A stretch of 38,533 nucleotides of DNA from NCBI GenBank assembly GCA_020430845.1, contig JAGQJA010000095.1:1-38533 (forward strand), written 5' to 3'. The position numbers were made by a program, and so were the translations under genes. Origin of the DNA: Myxococcales bacterium. Lineage in GTDB: Bacteria; Myxococcota_A; Polyangia; Polyangiales; Polyangiaceae. Of the stretch, positions 7,123-14,622 are shown in pieces. The notes beneath the pieces are model-generated. The model searched no databases and was not told where the DNA came from. It saw only the letters and a list, made by a program, of their open reading frames with translations. Position 1 is the stretch's first letter. Each line of letters begins with the position of its first letter.

Positions 7123-8148
7123 GTGACCCCTTTGAAGCTCGAGCTGCTCTTCATCGCCGCGCTCAGCGTCAGCCTCCTCGGCTGCCTGTCGTTCCACCGC
7201 GGGCCCATGCCCGGCGAGCCCGCGGGCGCGCGGTTCGCGGAGATCGAGGGCGCGCGCGTGCGGTACGTCGACAGCGGCGAGTCCGCGCCTGCGGCGCCTC
7301 CTGCTGCGCCGCAACAAGCCGAGGGCGCGCCCGACGCATCGGACGGCTCCGGCGCCCCCGCACCGCAGCAAGGCGACGCCCCGGTGGCGCCTGCCGCCGA
7401 GCGACCCACCGTGGTGCTCATCCACGGCTTCGCGTCCGCCCTCGACACCTGGGACACCGTGCGTCCCGTGCTCGAGCAGCGCTATCGAGTGATCGCGCTC
7501 GACCTCAAGGGCTTCGGGTGGACGGATCGACCCGAGGGCGACTACTCGCCCGAGGCGCAGGCTCGGCTCGTCTTGGCGCTCATGGATGCGCGCGGGGTCA
7601 AGCGGGCCGCCCTCGTGGCCCACTCCTGGGGCTCGTCGGTCGCGCTCCAGGTGGCGCTGCTGGCCCCCGAGCGCGTGACCAAGCTCGCCCTCTACGACGC
7701 GTGGGTCTACGAGGAGCAGCTGCCCGCGTTCTTCCACTGGGCCAGGATGGGCGGCGTCGGCGAGGCGCTCTTTCGTGCGTTCTACACGGAGCGTGCAGAC
7801 GAGCGCATCCGCCTCGCGTTCTACGACAAGAAGTGGGTCACCGAGGCGCTCGTCGAGTCGATCGACGCGGCGCTCGAGCGCCCCGGCACGGTCGCCGCCG
7901 CCCTCGCGGCGGTGCGCGGTCAGCGCTACTCGGAGGTCGAGGGCCGCTACCGCAAGGTGCAGAAGCCCACGCTCTTGCTCTGGGGCCGCGACGACCGCGT
8001 CACGACGCTGCGCTTCGGCGAGCGCCTGTCGCGCGATCTGCCCCACGCGTCGCTCGTCACGTACCCGCGCTGCGGCCACTTTCCGATGCTCGAGGCGCGC
8101 GAGGCGTCGACGCGCGACCTCCTGAGCTTCCTCGGGGGTACGCCGTGA
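7123..8148 (+). CDS. Lipoprotein alpha/beta hydrolase, 341 aa
   Basis: A GTG two bases after the previous stop codon opens a lipoprotein signal (lipobox LLGC, Cys21). An alternative TTG lies three codons in. The fold is an alpha/beta hydrolase: HGFAS at 101-105 (oxyanion region), nucleophile Ser168 in AHSWGSS, Asp290/291 in GRDDR and His319 in CGHF. It should cleave an ester or similar bond at the cell envelope; the substrate is unknown. Between the first strand (ending about 52) and the HG strand (starting about 93) there is a Pro/Ala/Gln-rich insertion of about 40 residues where relatives usually have a few. Its neighbours suggest a link to polyester or lipid turnover. It overlaps the next gene by four bases. 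Confidence 0.85.
   Translation: MTPLKLELLFIAALSVSLLGCLSFHRGPMPGEPAGARFAEIEGARVRYVDSGESAPAAPPAAPQQAEGAPDASDGSGAPAPQQGDAPVAPAAERPTVVLIHGFASALDTWDTVRPVLEQRYRVIALDLKGFGWTDRPEGDYSPEAQARLVLALMDARGVKRAALVAHSWGSSVALQVALLAPERVTKLALYDAWVYEEQLPAFFHWARMGGVGEALFRAFYTERADERIRLAFYDKKWVTEALVESIDAALERPGTVAAALAAVRGQRYSEVEGRYRKVQKPTLLLWGRDDRVTTLRFGERLSRDLPHASLVTYPRCGHFPMLEAREASTRDLLSFLGGTP
7302..7316. promoter_or_regulatory. Operator-like sequence inside the hydrolase gene
   Basis: TGCTGC-GCC-GCAACA differs from the perfect operator at one arm position. It is coding sequence for the Ala/Gln-rich insertion, so chance is quite possible. Confidence 0.25.
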
Positions 8149-9737
8149 GCGCTCCCCGCCGGGCTCGCGCCTCGCTGTGCGCCGCGCTCTGCGCGCTCGC
8201 GATCGCCACGCCGGCGGGGGCGACGGGCTTTCACGAGGTCGGCCAGGACATCCTGCCGCGCGAGCGGACCGAGGTCGAGGTCTCGGGCTACCTGCGCACC
8301 CGCATGGAGGCGCTGCACAACCTCGACCTCGATCGCGGGCTCACGCCGTCGGGTCAGCCGCTCTTCCCCGTGTCCGAGGCCGACCCGCAGGCCCAGACGC
8401 TCACGCACGCCGACATGCGCGCTCGGGCCGACATCAAGCTCTACGCGCCGGGCTCGATGGTCGCGGTCAAGGCGAGGATCGACGCGCTCGACAACCTCAC
8501 CCTCGGCAGCCTCCCCGACGGCGTGCCGTCGGCCGTGACCACGCAGCGCTCACCGGCCGACGCCATTCGCGTGCGTCGGGCGTACGGCGAGCTCCTCTTG
8601 CCGATCGGCCTGCTCGCCGCCGGACGTATGGGCACCCACTGGGGCCTCGGCATGCTCGCCAACGGCGGCGACTGCCTCGACTGCGACTCGAGCGACGCGT
8701 CCGATCGCGTCGCGTTCCTCACGCCCCTCGCGGGCCACATCTTCGCCGCGGCGTACGACTTCAGCGCCACCGGCCCCACGGTGCCGCGCACGCTCCAGGC
8801 GCGCGCGATCGCCGTCGAGCCCACGACGGCCGTGCGCACCGTGACGTTCGCGGCGATGCGCTACCGGGACGAAGAGGCCCGCGCACGGCGCTCCGCGGCG
8901 GGCAAGGTCACGGTCGAGTACGGCAGCTACGTCACGCACCGCTGGCAGACCGACGACGTCCCGTCGAGCTACCTCCCCCTCGCGCAGCCGCTCGACGCCG
9001 CGCGACCGTCGGCCCAGGGCATCATGAGCCGCGGGTTCACGGCGACGGGCGTCGACGGCTGGGCCCGCTTCACGTTCCCCGGAGGGCGCGTCGAGGCCGA
9101 GCTCGCCTACCTCGTGGCGAACGTCGATCAGGCGTCGCTCCTCCCGGGCGTGCTCCTGCGCGATCCGGCCAAGAGCCGACAGCTCGGCGCGGCGCTCGAG
9201 TCGGACTTCGGCTCGGAGCTGTCGCGCTTCGGCGCCGGCCTCGACTTCGGCTACGCGAGCGGCGACCCGGCGCCCGGCTTCGGTGTGGTGCAAAAGCCCA
9301 ATGCTGCGGCGCCGCAGCGCGGTGACCTCGACGGCCCGCAGGCGAGCCCGCGGCGCGACATGCGCGTCGACAACTTTCGCTTCCACCCCGACTACCGCAT
9401 CGACCGCATCCTGTTCCGCGAGATCCTCGGCGCCGTGACCGACGCCGTCTACGCGCGGCCGCACGCGCGCGCTGTCATCACCCGCGCCGCCAGCGGGAGC
9501 CTCGTCGCGCACACGGCCGTCATCGCGTCCACGGCGGTCGAGGCCGCGTCGACGCCCGGCGGCAAGGCGCCCCTCGGCGTCGAGATCGATCCGTCGCTAC
9601 GCTACGAGACGCAGGCGTTCCTCGCGTCGCTCGACTACGGCGTGCTCTTCCCGCTCGCGGGCCTCGACAACGTCGCGTCGGGCCTGTCGGCGCGCCCCGC
9701 GCAGCTCATCCGCCTCCGCCTCAATTACCTCTTCTGA
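8145..9737 (+). CDS. Outer-membrane beta-barrel protein, 530 aa
   Basis: The start is a GTG overlapping the previous stop codon by four bases. The frame is open for another 2.1 kb upstream, but that part is a shadow of the two preceding genes. A signal peptide (about 1-27, ending GATG) is followed by alternating amphipathic strands, and the protein ends LRLNYLF, with a terminal Phe as in outer-membrane barrels. GRMGTHWGLGMLANGGDCLDC at about 157-177 looks like a conserved family signature. I think it belongs with a myxobacterial family annotated as TIGR04551, but could not check. It could form a channel or receptor for products of the lipoprotein hydrolase. Its stop codon shares a base with the next start. 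Confidence 0.8.
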   Translation: MSAPRRARASLCAALCALAIATPAGATGFHEVGQDILPRERTEVEVSGYLRTRMEALHNLDLDRGLTPSGQPLFPVSEADPQAQTLTHADMRARADIKLYAPGSMVAVKARIDALDNLTLGSLPDGVPSAVTTQRSPADAIRVRRAYGELLLPIGLLAAGRMGTHWGLGMLANGGDCLDCDSSDASDRVAFLTPLAGHIFAAAYDFSATGPTVPRTLQARAIAVEPTTAVRTVTFAAMRYRDEEARARRSAAGKVTVEYGSYVTHRWQTDDVPSSYLPLAQPLDAARPSAQGIMSRGFTATGVDGWARFTFPGGRVEAELAYLVANVDQASLLPGVLLRDPAKSRQLGAALESDFGSELSRFGAGLDFGYASGDPAPGFGVVQKPNAAAPQRGDLDGPQASPRRDMRVDNFRFHPDYRIDRILFREILGAVTDAVYARPHARAVITRAASGSLVAHTAVIASTAVEAASTPGGKAPLGVEIDPSLRYETQAFLASLDYGVLFPLAGLDNVASGLSARPAQLIRLRLNYLF

Positions 9738-10624
9738 TGGGACCCTCGATGCAACGCTCCGACCTCCGAAAGCTCGCCGTCGCCGCCGCCGCGCTCGTGG
9801 GGCTCTCCGCGTGCCTCGCGGGCTGCGGCGACAACCGCACCCCGCCGCCCACGCGCGCCGCGTACGAGGCCGGCGCGCCCGAGGCGCTCCCGTGTGTGCC
9901 CAACCTCGACGGCAAGATCGAGGCGAGCGAGCTCACGCCGCAGATCGGCATCCCCGCCACGTACCTCGTGTCGCCGTCCGGCAAGGAGCGCACGGTCGAC
10001 GTCGCCGGCGCGCCCAACGCGCAGGGGCAGCTCGCCTGGTCGCTCGGCGTCGACTTCGCAGACGATCTCGCGCTCACCGTGCGCGCCTCCACCGTCGAGG
10101 GCAAGTGGTACGCGGCGTCGTTCCCGCAGCCGGGCGCCTTCGTCGCGCCGTTCGACGCGGGCGGTCGCGTCGAGGGCGTGTACCTGCACAGCCCCGAGCG
10201 CTTGTCGTTGCTGGGGCTCGCGTCGGTGGCGCCCGACGTGCCCGAGGGCAAGACGTTGCTCGTCTACGGCACCCCGGTCGAGCTCTATCGTTTTCCGCTC
10301 GCCCCGGGGGCGGAGTGGTCGAGCGTGGGCGAGGTGCGCGACGCGACGCTCCGCGGCCTGCCCTACGCGGGCCGCGACACGTACGAGGTCAAGGTCGACG
10401 GCGCGGGGCAGCTGGCGCTCCCCGACTTCGTCCTCACGCAGGCGCTGCGCGTCCGCGTCAAGGTCACGGTCGCGCCCGCGGCCGGACAGACGACGACGCA
10501 GCGGCAGACGCAGTTCTTGTTCGAGTGCCTGGGCGAGGTCGCCCGCGCGACGAGCAAGCTCGACGAGCCACAAGAGAACTTCACGACGGCGCTCGAGCTC
10601 CGTCGGTTGGGCCTCGGCCCGTGA
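9737..10624 (+). CDS. Lipoprotein, paralogue of the 6140 gene, 295 aa
   Basis: The ATG at 9737 shares its A with the preceding TGA; a second ATG four codons later is also possible. Lipobox CLAGC puts the lipid on Cys30. A loop at residues 54-65 (VPNLDGKIEASE) matches the EF-hand-like loop of the 6140 product at the same relative place. The following domain shares the ATY-x-V, VD-x-AG, GKWY and late-Cys landmarks, without the long Asp/Ala linker. The two paralogues bracket the hydrolase and the barrel, which suggests they act with the same barrel or substrate. The family is not recognised. Confidence 0.82.
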   Translation: MGPSMQRSDLRKLAVAAAALVGLSACLAGCGDNRTPPPTRAAYEAGAPEALPCVPNLDGKIEASELTPQIGIPATYLVSPSGKERTVDVAGAPNAQGQLAWSLGVDFADDLALTVRASTVEGKWYAASFPQPGAFVAPFDAGGRVEGVYLHSPERLSLLGLASVAPDVPEGKTLLVYGTPVELYRFPLAPGAEWSSVGEVRDATLRGLPYAGRDTYEVKVDGAGQLALPDFVLTQALRVRVKVTVAPAAGQTTTQRQTQFLFECLGEVARATSKLDEPQENFTTALELRRLGLGP

Positions 10625-10638
10625 CACGTGGGCGCACG

Positions 10639-10653
10639 TGGTGCGCCGCAACA
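10639..10653. promoter_or_regulatory. Putative PhaR operator in front of the second phasin-like gene
   Basis: TGGTGC-GCC-GCAACA keeps the TGC-N3-GCA core and one perfect arm. It lies 4 bp before the AAGGAG ribosome site. It overlaps a 7-3-7 perfect palindrome at 10631-10647 that could form an RNA hairpin. Confidence 0.5.
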
Positions 10654-10669
10654 TGACAAGGAGCGAATC

Positions 10670-10951
10670 ATGATCTGGGACACCTGGAAGAAGGGCTTCG
10701 ACGCTTGGGAGTCGGCCACCGCCAAGCTGATGGAAGAGATGCTCAAGAGCCCCGCCGTGCTCTGGCCGAGCGGCGCGATGCTCACGGGCGCCATGAAGGC
10801 GAAGACGGCGTACGACCGCGCCGTCTCGCAGTGGGTCGGCGCCGCGGGGGTGGCCACCAAGCGCGATCAGGAGCGCATGCTGCACGCCATCCACCAGCTC
10901 GAGAGCAAGCTGCTCGATCTCGAGGAGAAGCTCTCGCAGAAGAACGCCTGA
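10670..10951 (+). CDS. Second small phasin/PhaE-like protein, 93 aa
   Basis: The ATG at 10670 follows AAGGAG at 10658-10663; an in-frame upstream ATG has no ribosome site and would cross the operator. The product begins [20 protein letters not shown], is helical throughout and ends in a heptad-like Leu/Glu/Lys coiled coil (about 65-93). It resembles the helical part of PhaE and phasins, like the 4788 gene, though the two share little direct identity. It precedes the acyl-CoA synthetase and second PHA synthase. A granule-coat or synthase-partner role is inferred. Confidence 0.72.
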   Translation: MIWDTWKKGFDAWESATAKLMEEMLKSPAVLWPSGAMLTGAMKAKTAYDRAVSQWVGAAGVATKRDQERMLHAIHQLESKLLDLEEKLSQKNA

Positions 10952-10960
10952 GACCACCCA

Positions 10961-11027
10961 CCGCCGCGACGCGCGGCGGCGCTCGCCCCGTCGAGCGAAC
11001 CGATCCGAGGGGGGACGCACGCGTCCC
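10961..11027 (+). other. Three consecutive hairpins between phasin-like and acyl-CoA synthetase genes
   Basis: Stems are 10961-10968 with 10972-10979 (loop ACG), 10980-10985 with 10992-10997 and 11012-11017 with 11022-11027. All are perfect. No T-run follows, so they could attenuate transcription or protect the phasin mRNA after processing. Confidence 0.45.
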
Positions 11028-11049
11028 GAGAAGTCGTAGAGGAGTAGCC

Positions 11050-12798
11050 ATGGACATCACGCCGTACACCGAGCTTCGTATCGCGCCCCGCGCCGTCTTC
11101 GACGCGCTCTCCGAGAGGAGCTCGCGCCCGAGATTCATGGTGCCCGACGGCGCGGACTGGCGCGCGGTGACGTGGGGCGCGTTCGCCAAGGAGATCAAGG
11201 AGATCGCGCTCTTCCTCGGCACCGTCCTCAAGAGCACCGACCGCGCGTGCGTCTACGCCCCCAACCGCGTCGAGTGGGCCTCGGCCGCGCTCGCCATCCA
11301 GGCCGCGGGCGGCGCGATGGTGCCGATCTACCCCGCGTGCACGGCCGAGCAGGCCGCGTACGTGGCGTCCCACGCCGACGCCAAGGTGGTCTTCGTCGAC
11401 ACGCCTGCGCTGTTGGCGCGCCTCTTCGAGGCGTGGCCCGCGCTCGGCTGCGTCGAGAAGGTCGTGCTGCTCGACGACGGGCTCGACCCCGAGCGCGTGC
11501 TCGCCTCCCTGCGCGACAAGGGCGTCGCGGCGCCGGGCTACGCCGACGTCGAGCCTCGCATCGTGCACTGGACGCGCGCCCGCGCGATCGGTCGCGCGCG
11601 CGGCGAGGCGGACCCCGCGGCGTTCGAGCGCACGATGCACGCCGTCTCGCTCGATCAGGTGGGCATGATGCTCTACACGAGCGGCACGTCGGGCGACCCC
11701 AAGGGCGTGCCGCTCACGCACCGCAACGTCGGCGTCAACGGCCTCGACTGGCTCAAGTGCAACGCCCCCCTCGTCGACGAGGGCGCGGTCGACGTGCTCT
11801 GGTTGCCCATGAGCCACATCTTCGGCTTCGGCGAGATGTGCCTCGGCAACACGCTCGGCTTCACGAGCTACCTGTCCGATCCGGTGAGCTGCCTGAGCAA
11901 GCTCCCCGAGGTCCGGCCGAGCGTCTTCATGAGCGTGCCGTCGCACTGGGAGAAGCTCGCGCAGGCCGCCGCGTCCGAGCCGACCACCGAGGCGAAGGTC
12001 AAGAAGCTCCGCGAGGTCACGGGCGGCAACCTGCGCTTCTGCCTCTCGGGCGGCGCTGGCCTCAAGCGCGAGGTCAAGGAGCTGTTCCACGCGGCCGGCG
12101 TGCTCATCGTCGAGGGCTACGGCCTCACCGAGACGTCGCCCACGCTCACCCTCAACCGGCCCGACGCGTTCCGGTTCGACACCGTGGGCAAGCCGCTCCC
12201 GTCGGTCGAGCTCAAGCTCGCCGAGGACGGAGAGATCCTCGCGCGCGGCGCGAACGTGTTCTCGGGCTACCACAAGGATCCGGAGGCGACGCGCGAGGCG
12301 TTCACGTCCGACGGCTGGTTCAAGACCGGGGACGTCGGGCGGTTCACCGACGACGGCTTCCTGCAGATCATCGACCGCAAGAAGGACATCCTCGTGACGG
12401 CCGGCGGCAAGAACGTCGCGCCCGCCAACATCGAGCTGCGCTTCCGCGACGACCCGTTCATCGCGCACGTCGTCGTGTACGGCGACGCGCGCAAGTTCCT
12501 GGTGTGCGGCGTGTGGCTCGAGCCCACGGCGGTCAAGGCCAAGCTCGGCGACGCACCGAACGAGGCCGAGCTGCGCGCGCTCGTGCAGCGCCGCATCGAC
12601 GACGTCAACGCCAAGGTCGCCAAGTTCGAGACGCTCAAGAAGTTCGTCCTGTTCGACGAGCCCCTCACCGTCGAAAATGGCATGCTGACCGCGTCGTTCA
12701 AGGTTCGCCGCAAGAAGGTGTACGAGCGCTTCGGCGCGCGCCTCGAGGCGCTGTACGACGAGCCCAAGCCCGAGACCGCACAAGAGACCCGAGCCTGA
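11050..12798 (+). CDS. AMP-forming long-chain acyl-CoA synthetase, 582 aa
   Basis: Adenylate-forming enzyme motifs are complete: P-loop [11 protein letters not shown] at residues 209-219, YGLTETSP at 357-364, TGDVG at 426-430, [14 protein letters not shown] at about 442-455 and the C-terminal Lys551 (ASFKVRRK). It is of the FadD15/FAA type and turns a free fatty or hydroxy acid into the acyl-CoA with ATP. A GAGGAG ribosome site precedes the ATG; the open frame upstream is not coding. It ends one base before the second PHA synthase start. That points to activation of acids for polyester synthesis, as opposed to beta-oxidation alone. Chain-length preference cannot be read from sequence. Confidence 0.92.
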   Translation: MDITPYTELRIAPRAVFDALSERSSRPRFMVPDGADWRAVTWGAFAKEIKEIALFLGTVLKSTDRACVYAPNRVEWASAALAIQAAGGAMVPIYPACTAEQAAYVASHADAKVVFVDTPALLARLFEAWPALGCVEKVVLLDDGLDPERVLASLRDKGVAAPGYADVEPRIVHWTRARAIGRARGEADPAAFERTMHAVSLDQVGMMLYTSGTSGDPKGVPLTHRNVGVNGLDWLKCNAPLVDEGAVDVLWLPMSHIFGFGEMCLGNTLGFTSYLSDPVSCLSKLPEVRPSVFMSVPSHWEKLAQAAASEPTTEAKVKKLREVTGGNLRFCLSGGAGLKREVKELFHAAGVLIVEGYGLTETSPTLTLNRPDAFRFDTVGKPLPSVELKLAEDGEILARGANVFSGYHKDPEATREAFTSDGWFKTGDVGRFTDDGFLQIIDRKKDILVTAGGKNVAPANIELRFRDDPFIAHVVVYGDARKFLVCGVWLEPTAVKAKLGDAPNEAELRALVQRRIDDVNAKVAKFETLKKFVLFDEPLTVENGMLTASFKVRRKKVYERFGARLEALYDEPKPETAQETRA

Positions 12799-12799
12799 C

Positions 12800-14062
12800 G
12801 TGAAGCGACTGCTCAACCTCGCCGCGCGCGTGACGCGGCCCGCTCCCGTGGGCACGACGCCCGCCGACGTCGTGCTCCGCGAGAACAAGTGGAAGCTCCT
12901 GCGCTACCGCCGGCCTGCGGGCTCCCCGCCGCCGCGCGAGACGCCGGTGCTGCTCGTGCCCTCGCTCATCAACCGCCACTACGTCATGGACCTGCTCCCC
13001 GACCGGAGCATGGCCGCGGATCTCGTGGCGCGCGGGCACGACGTGTACTGCATCGATTGGGGCACGCCCGAGGACGAGGACCGCTTCGTCACGTTCGACG
13101 ACGTGTGCGATCGTTACCTCGGGCGCGCCATCCGTCACGTGGCGAGCACCTCGCCCCGCAGCAAGGCGCACCTGCTCGGCTACTGCCTGGGCGGCACGCT
13201 GGCCGTCATCCACGCCGCGGCGCGCCCGGAGCACGTCGCGTCGCTGCTGCTGCTCGCGGCCCCCGTGCGCTTCAAGAACGAGGGGAGCCTGCTCGAGGCG
13301 TGGACGCAGAGCCCCACCTTCGGCGTGCGCCCCGTGGTCGAGGCGTTCGGCAACGTCCCGTGGCAGCTCATGCAGAGCGCCTTCCACATGCTGCGGCCCA
13401 CGCTCAACCTCTCCAAGCTCGTGCACCTGCTCGACCGCGCAGAGAGCGGCGAGTTCCTCGACGGGTTCTTCGCCCTCGAGACGTGGGGCAACGACAACGT
13501 GTCCTTCCCGGGCGCGTGCTTCGAGCGCTACATCGAGGAGCTCTACCGCCAAGACCTGCTCGCGCGTGGAGAGTTCCGCCTGTCGGGGCGGCCGGTGAAG
13601 CTCGGCGCCATCACCTGCCCGGTGATGGCCGTCACCTTCGAGCACGACAACATCGTCCCCGCCGCGAGCGCGTCGTGCGCGCTCGACATGGTGAGCTCGA
13701 CCGACAAGGTGCACCTGCACCTGCCCGGCGGTCACGTCGGCGCCGTGGTGTCGCGCGGCGCGCAGCGGTCGCTCTGGCCCAAACTGAGCGAGTTCTTCGC
13801 AGCGCGAGACGCCGACGCTGCACCGCAGCGCGTCGAGGCACGGCGCGTCGCGAAGGCGCCCGCAGAGCCCGCGCCGCGAGAGCCCGCGCCGCGAGAGCCC
13901 GCGCACGTCGCCCCGCCCGGCCGCGGGCACACGAACGGCCACGCGAACGGTCACACCAACGGTCACGCCAAGGCCGAGGCGCCGATCGTCGACAAGAAGC
14001 GCAAGGCCCGCGCGGTCGCGTCGCCGGCCGCCCGCAAGAAGCGCGCGACGCGCTCGCCCTGA
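12800..14062 (+). CDS. phaC: Second PHA synthase, PhaC-like, with basic C-terminal tail, 420 aa
   Basis: The GTG start lies one base after the preceding TGA. The box GYCLGG gives nucleophile Cys129, with Asp283 and His312 (GGHVG) completing the triad. The catalytic part (1-335) has the class III length and is clearly related to the 3730 product (shared PEDEDR, ALETW and GGHVGAVV segments). It then carries an 85-residue tail absent from that protein: two AEPAPREPAPREPA-type repeats, a GHTNGHANGHTNGHAK stretch and a Lys/Arg-rich end. The tail recalls the DNA-binding tails of PhaF-type phasins and the Lys tail of the local PhaR. I infer that it tethers granules or the enzyme to DNA or acidic partners. 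Confidence 0.9.
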   Translation: MKRLLNLAARVTRPAPVGTTPADVVLRENKWKLLRYRRPAGSPPPRETPVLLVPSLINRHYVMDLLPDRSMAADLVARGHDVYCIDWGTPEDEDRFVTFDDVCDRYLGRAIRHVASTSPRSKAHLLGYCLGGTLAVIHAAARPEHVASLLLLAAPVRFKNEGSLLEAWTQSPTFGVRPVVEAFGNVPWQLMQSAFHMLRPTLNLSKLVHLLDRAESGEFLDGFFALETWGNDNVSFPGACFERYIEELYRQDLLARGEFRLSGRPVKLGAITCPVMAVTFEHDNIVPAASASCALDMVSSTDKVHLHLPGGHVGAVVSRGAQRSLWPKLSEFFAARDADAAPQRVEARRVAKAPAEPAPREPAPREPAHVAPPGRGHTNGHANGHTNGHAKAEAPIVDKKRKARAVASPAARKKRATRSP

Positions 14063-14076
14063 GCTATCCTCGGGCG

Positions 14077-14622
14077 ATGTTCCGAGGTCGCCCGTCGCGC
14101 GCCGTCGCCTGGTCTGTCGTCACCGCGGCCGTCGCCGCCTGCGCGTCGTACGCGTGTACGACCGAGGATCCCGCGGCGGGCGCCGACGCCTCGGCAGACG
14201 GCGCGCCCGACCGCGCGTCGTCCGACGGCGCCGTGGATCCGAGCCAGGACGGCTCGGTCGCGGACGGTGGCGACGGCGGTCCCTCCGACGCGGGCCGCGA
14301 CGCGCGCGTGAGGCCCGACGCCAACGGTCCGGGCTTCGACGACGCGGGCTGCGCGTTCAACCGCGACTGCAACCTCGCGCTGCGATGCGAGTGCGATCAA
14401 GGAGACTGCCGGTGCGTCCGCGGGCCGCGCGGCACCGGAGAGGTCGGCGTCGACAAGTGCGACGGCGGCAACGACTGCTCGAGCTCGGTCTGCGCCGAGG
14501 GGCCCGGCGGCGTCTACTACTGCACCGACGAGTGCGTCACGGGCGCGGACTGCGCCGGCGCGTTGCCCAAGTGCACCGACATCGCGTTCGTGGGGCGCAT
14601 CTGCATCCGCGACGGCGGGTGA
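14077..14622 (+). CDS. Small Cys-rich lipoprotein, 181 aa
   Basis: The ATG lies 14 bp after the synthase stop codon without a clear ribosome site. The signal-like N-terminus contains two possible lipid Cys (Cys22 in AVAAC, Cys27 in SYAC). An Asp/Ala/Gly linker of about 60 residues follows, then about 85 residues with 14-15 Cys in short-spaced pairs (CxC, CxxxC). No family is recognised. Its 3' end overlaps the convergent membrane-protein gene by 106 bp. Confidence 0.7.
   Translation: MFRGRPSRAVAWSVVTAAVAACASYACTTEDPAAGADASADGAPDRASSDGAVDPSQDGSVADGGDGGPSDAGRDARVRPDANGPGFDDAGCAFNRDCNLALRCECDQGDCRCVRGPRGTGEVGVDKCDGGNDCSSSVCAEGPGGVYYCTDECVTGADCAGALPKCTDIAFVGRICIRDGG

Noticed and set aside
6021-8144. 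Upstream open extension of the outer-membrane barrel frame
   Set aside because: Ser/Arg/Pro-rich without homology and covering two well-supported genes; the barrel starts at the GTG at 8145 with a signal peptide.
13816-13830. CGCTGC-ACC-GCAGCG palindrome in the second PHA synthase
   Set aside because: The core fits but both outer arms differ from the operator, and Ala/Pro/Gln codons readily make it by chance.
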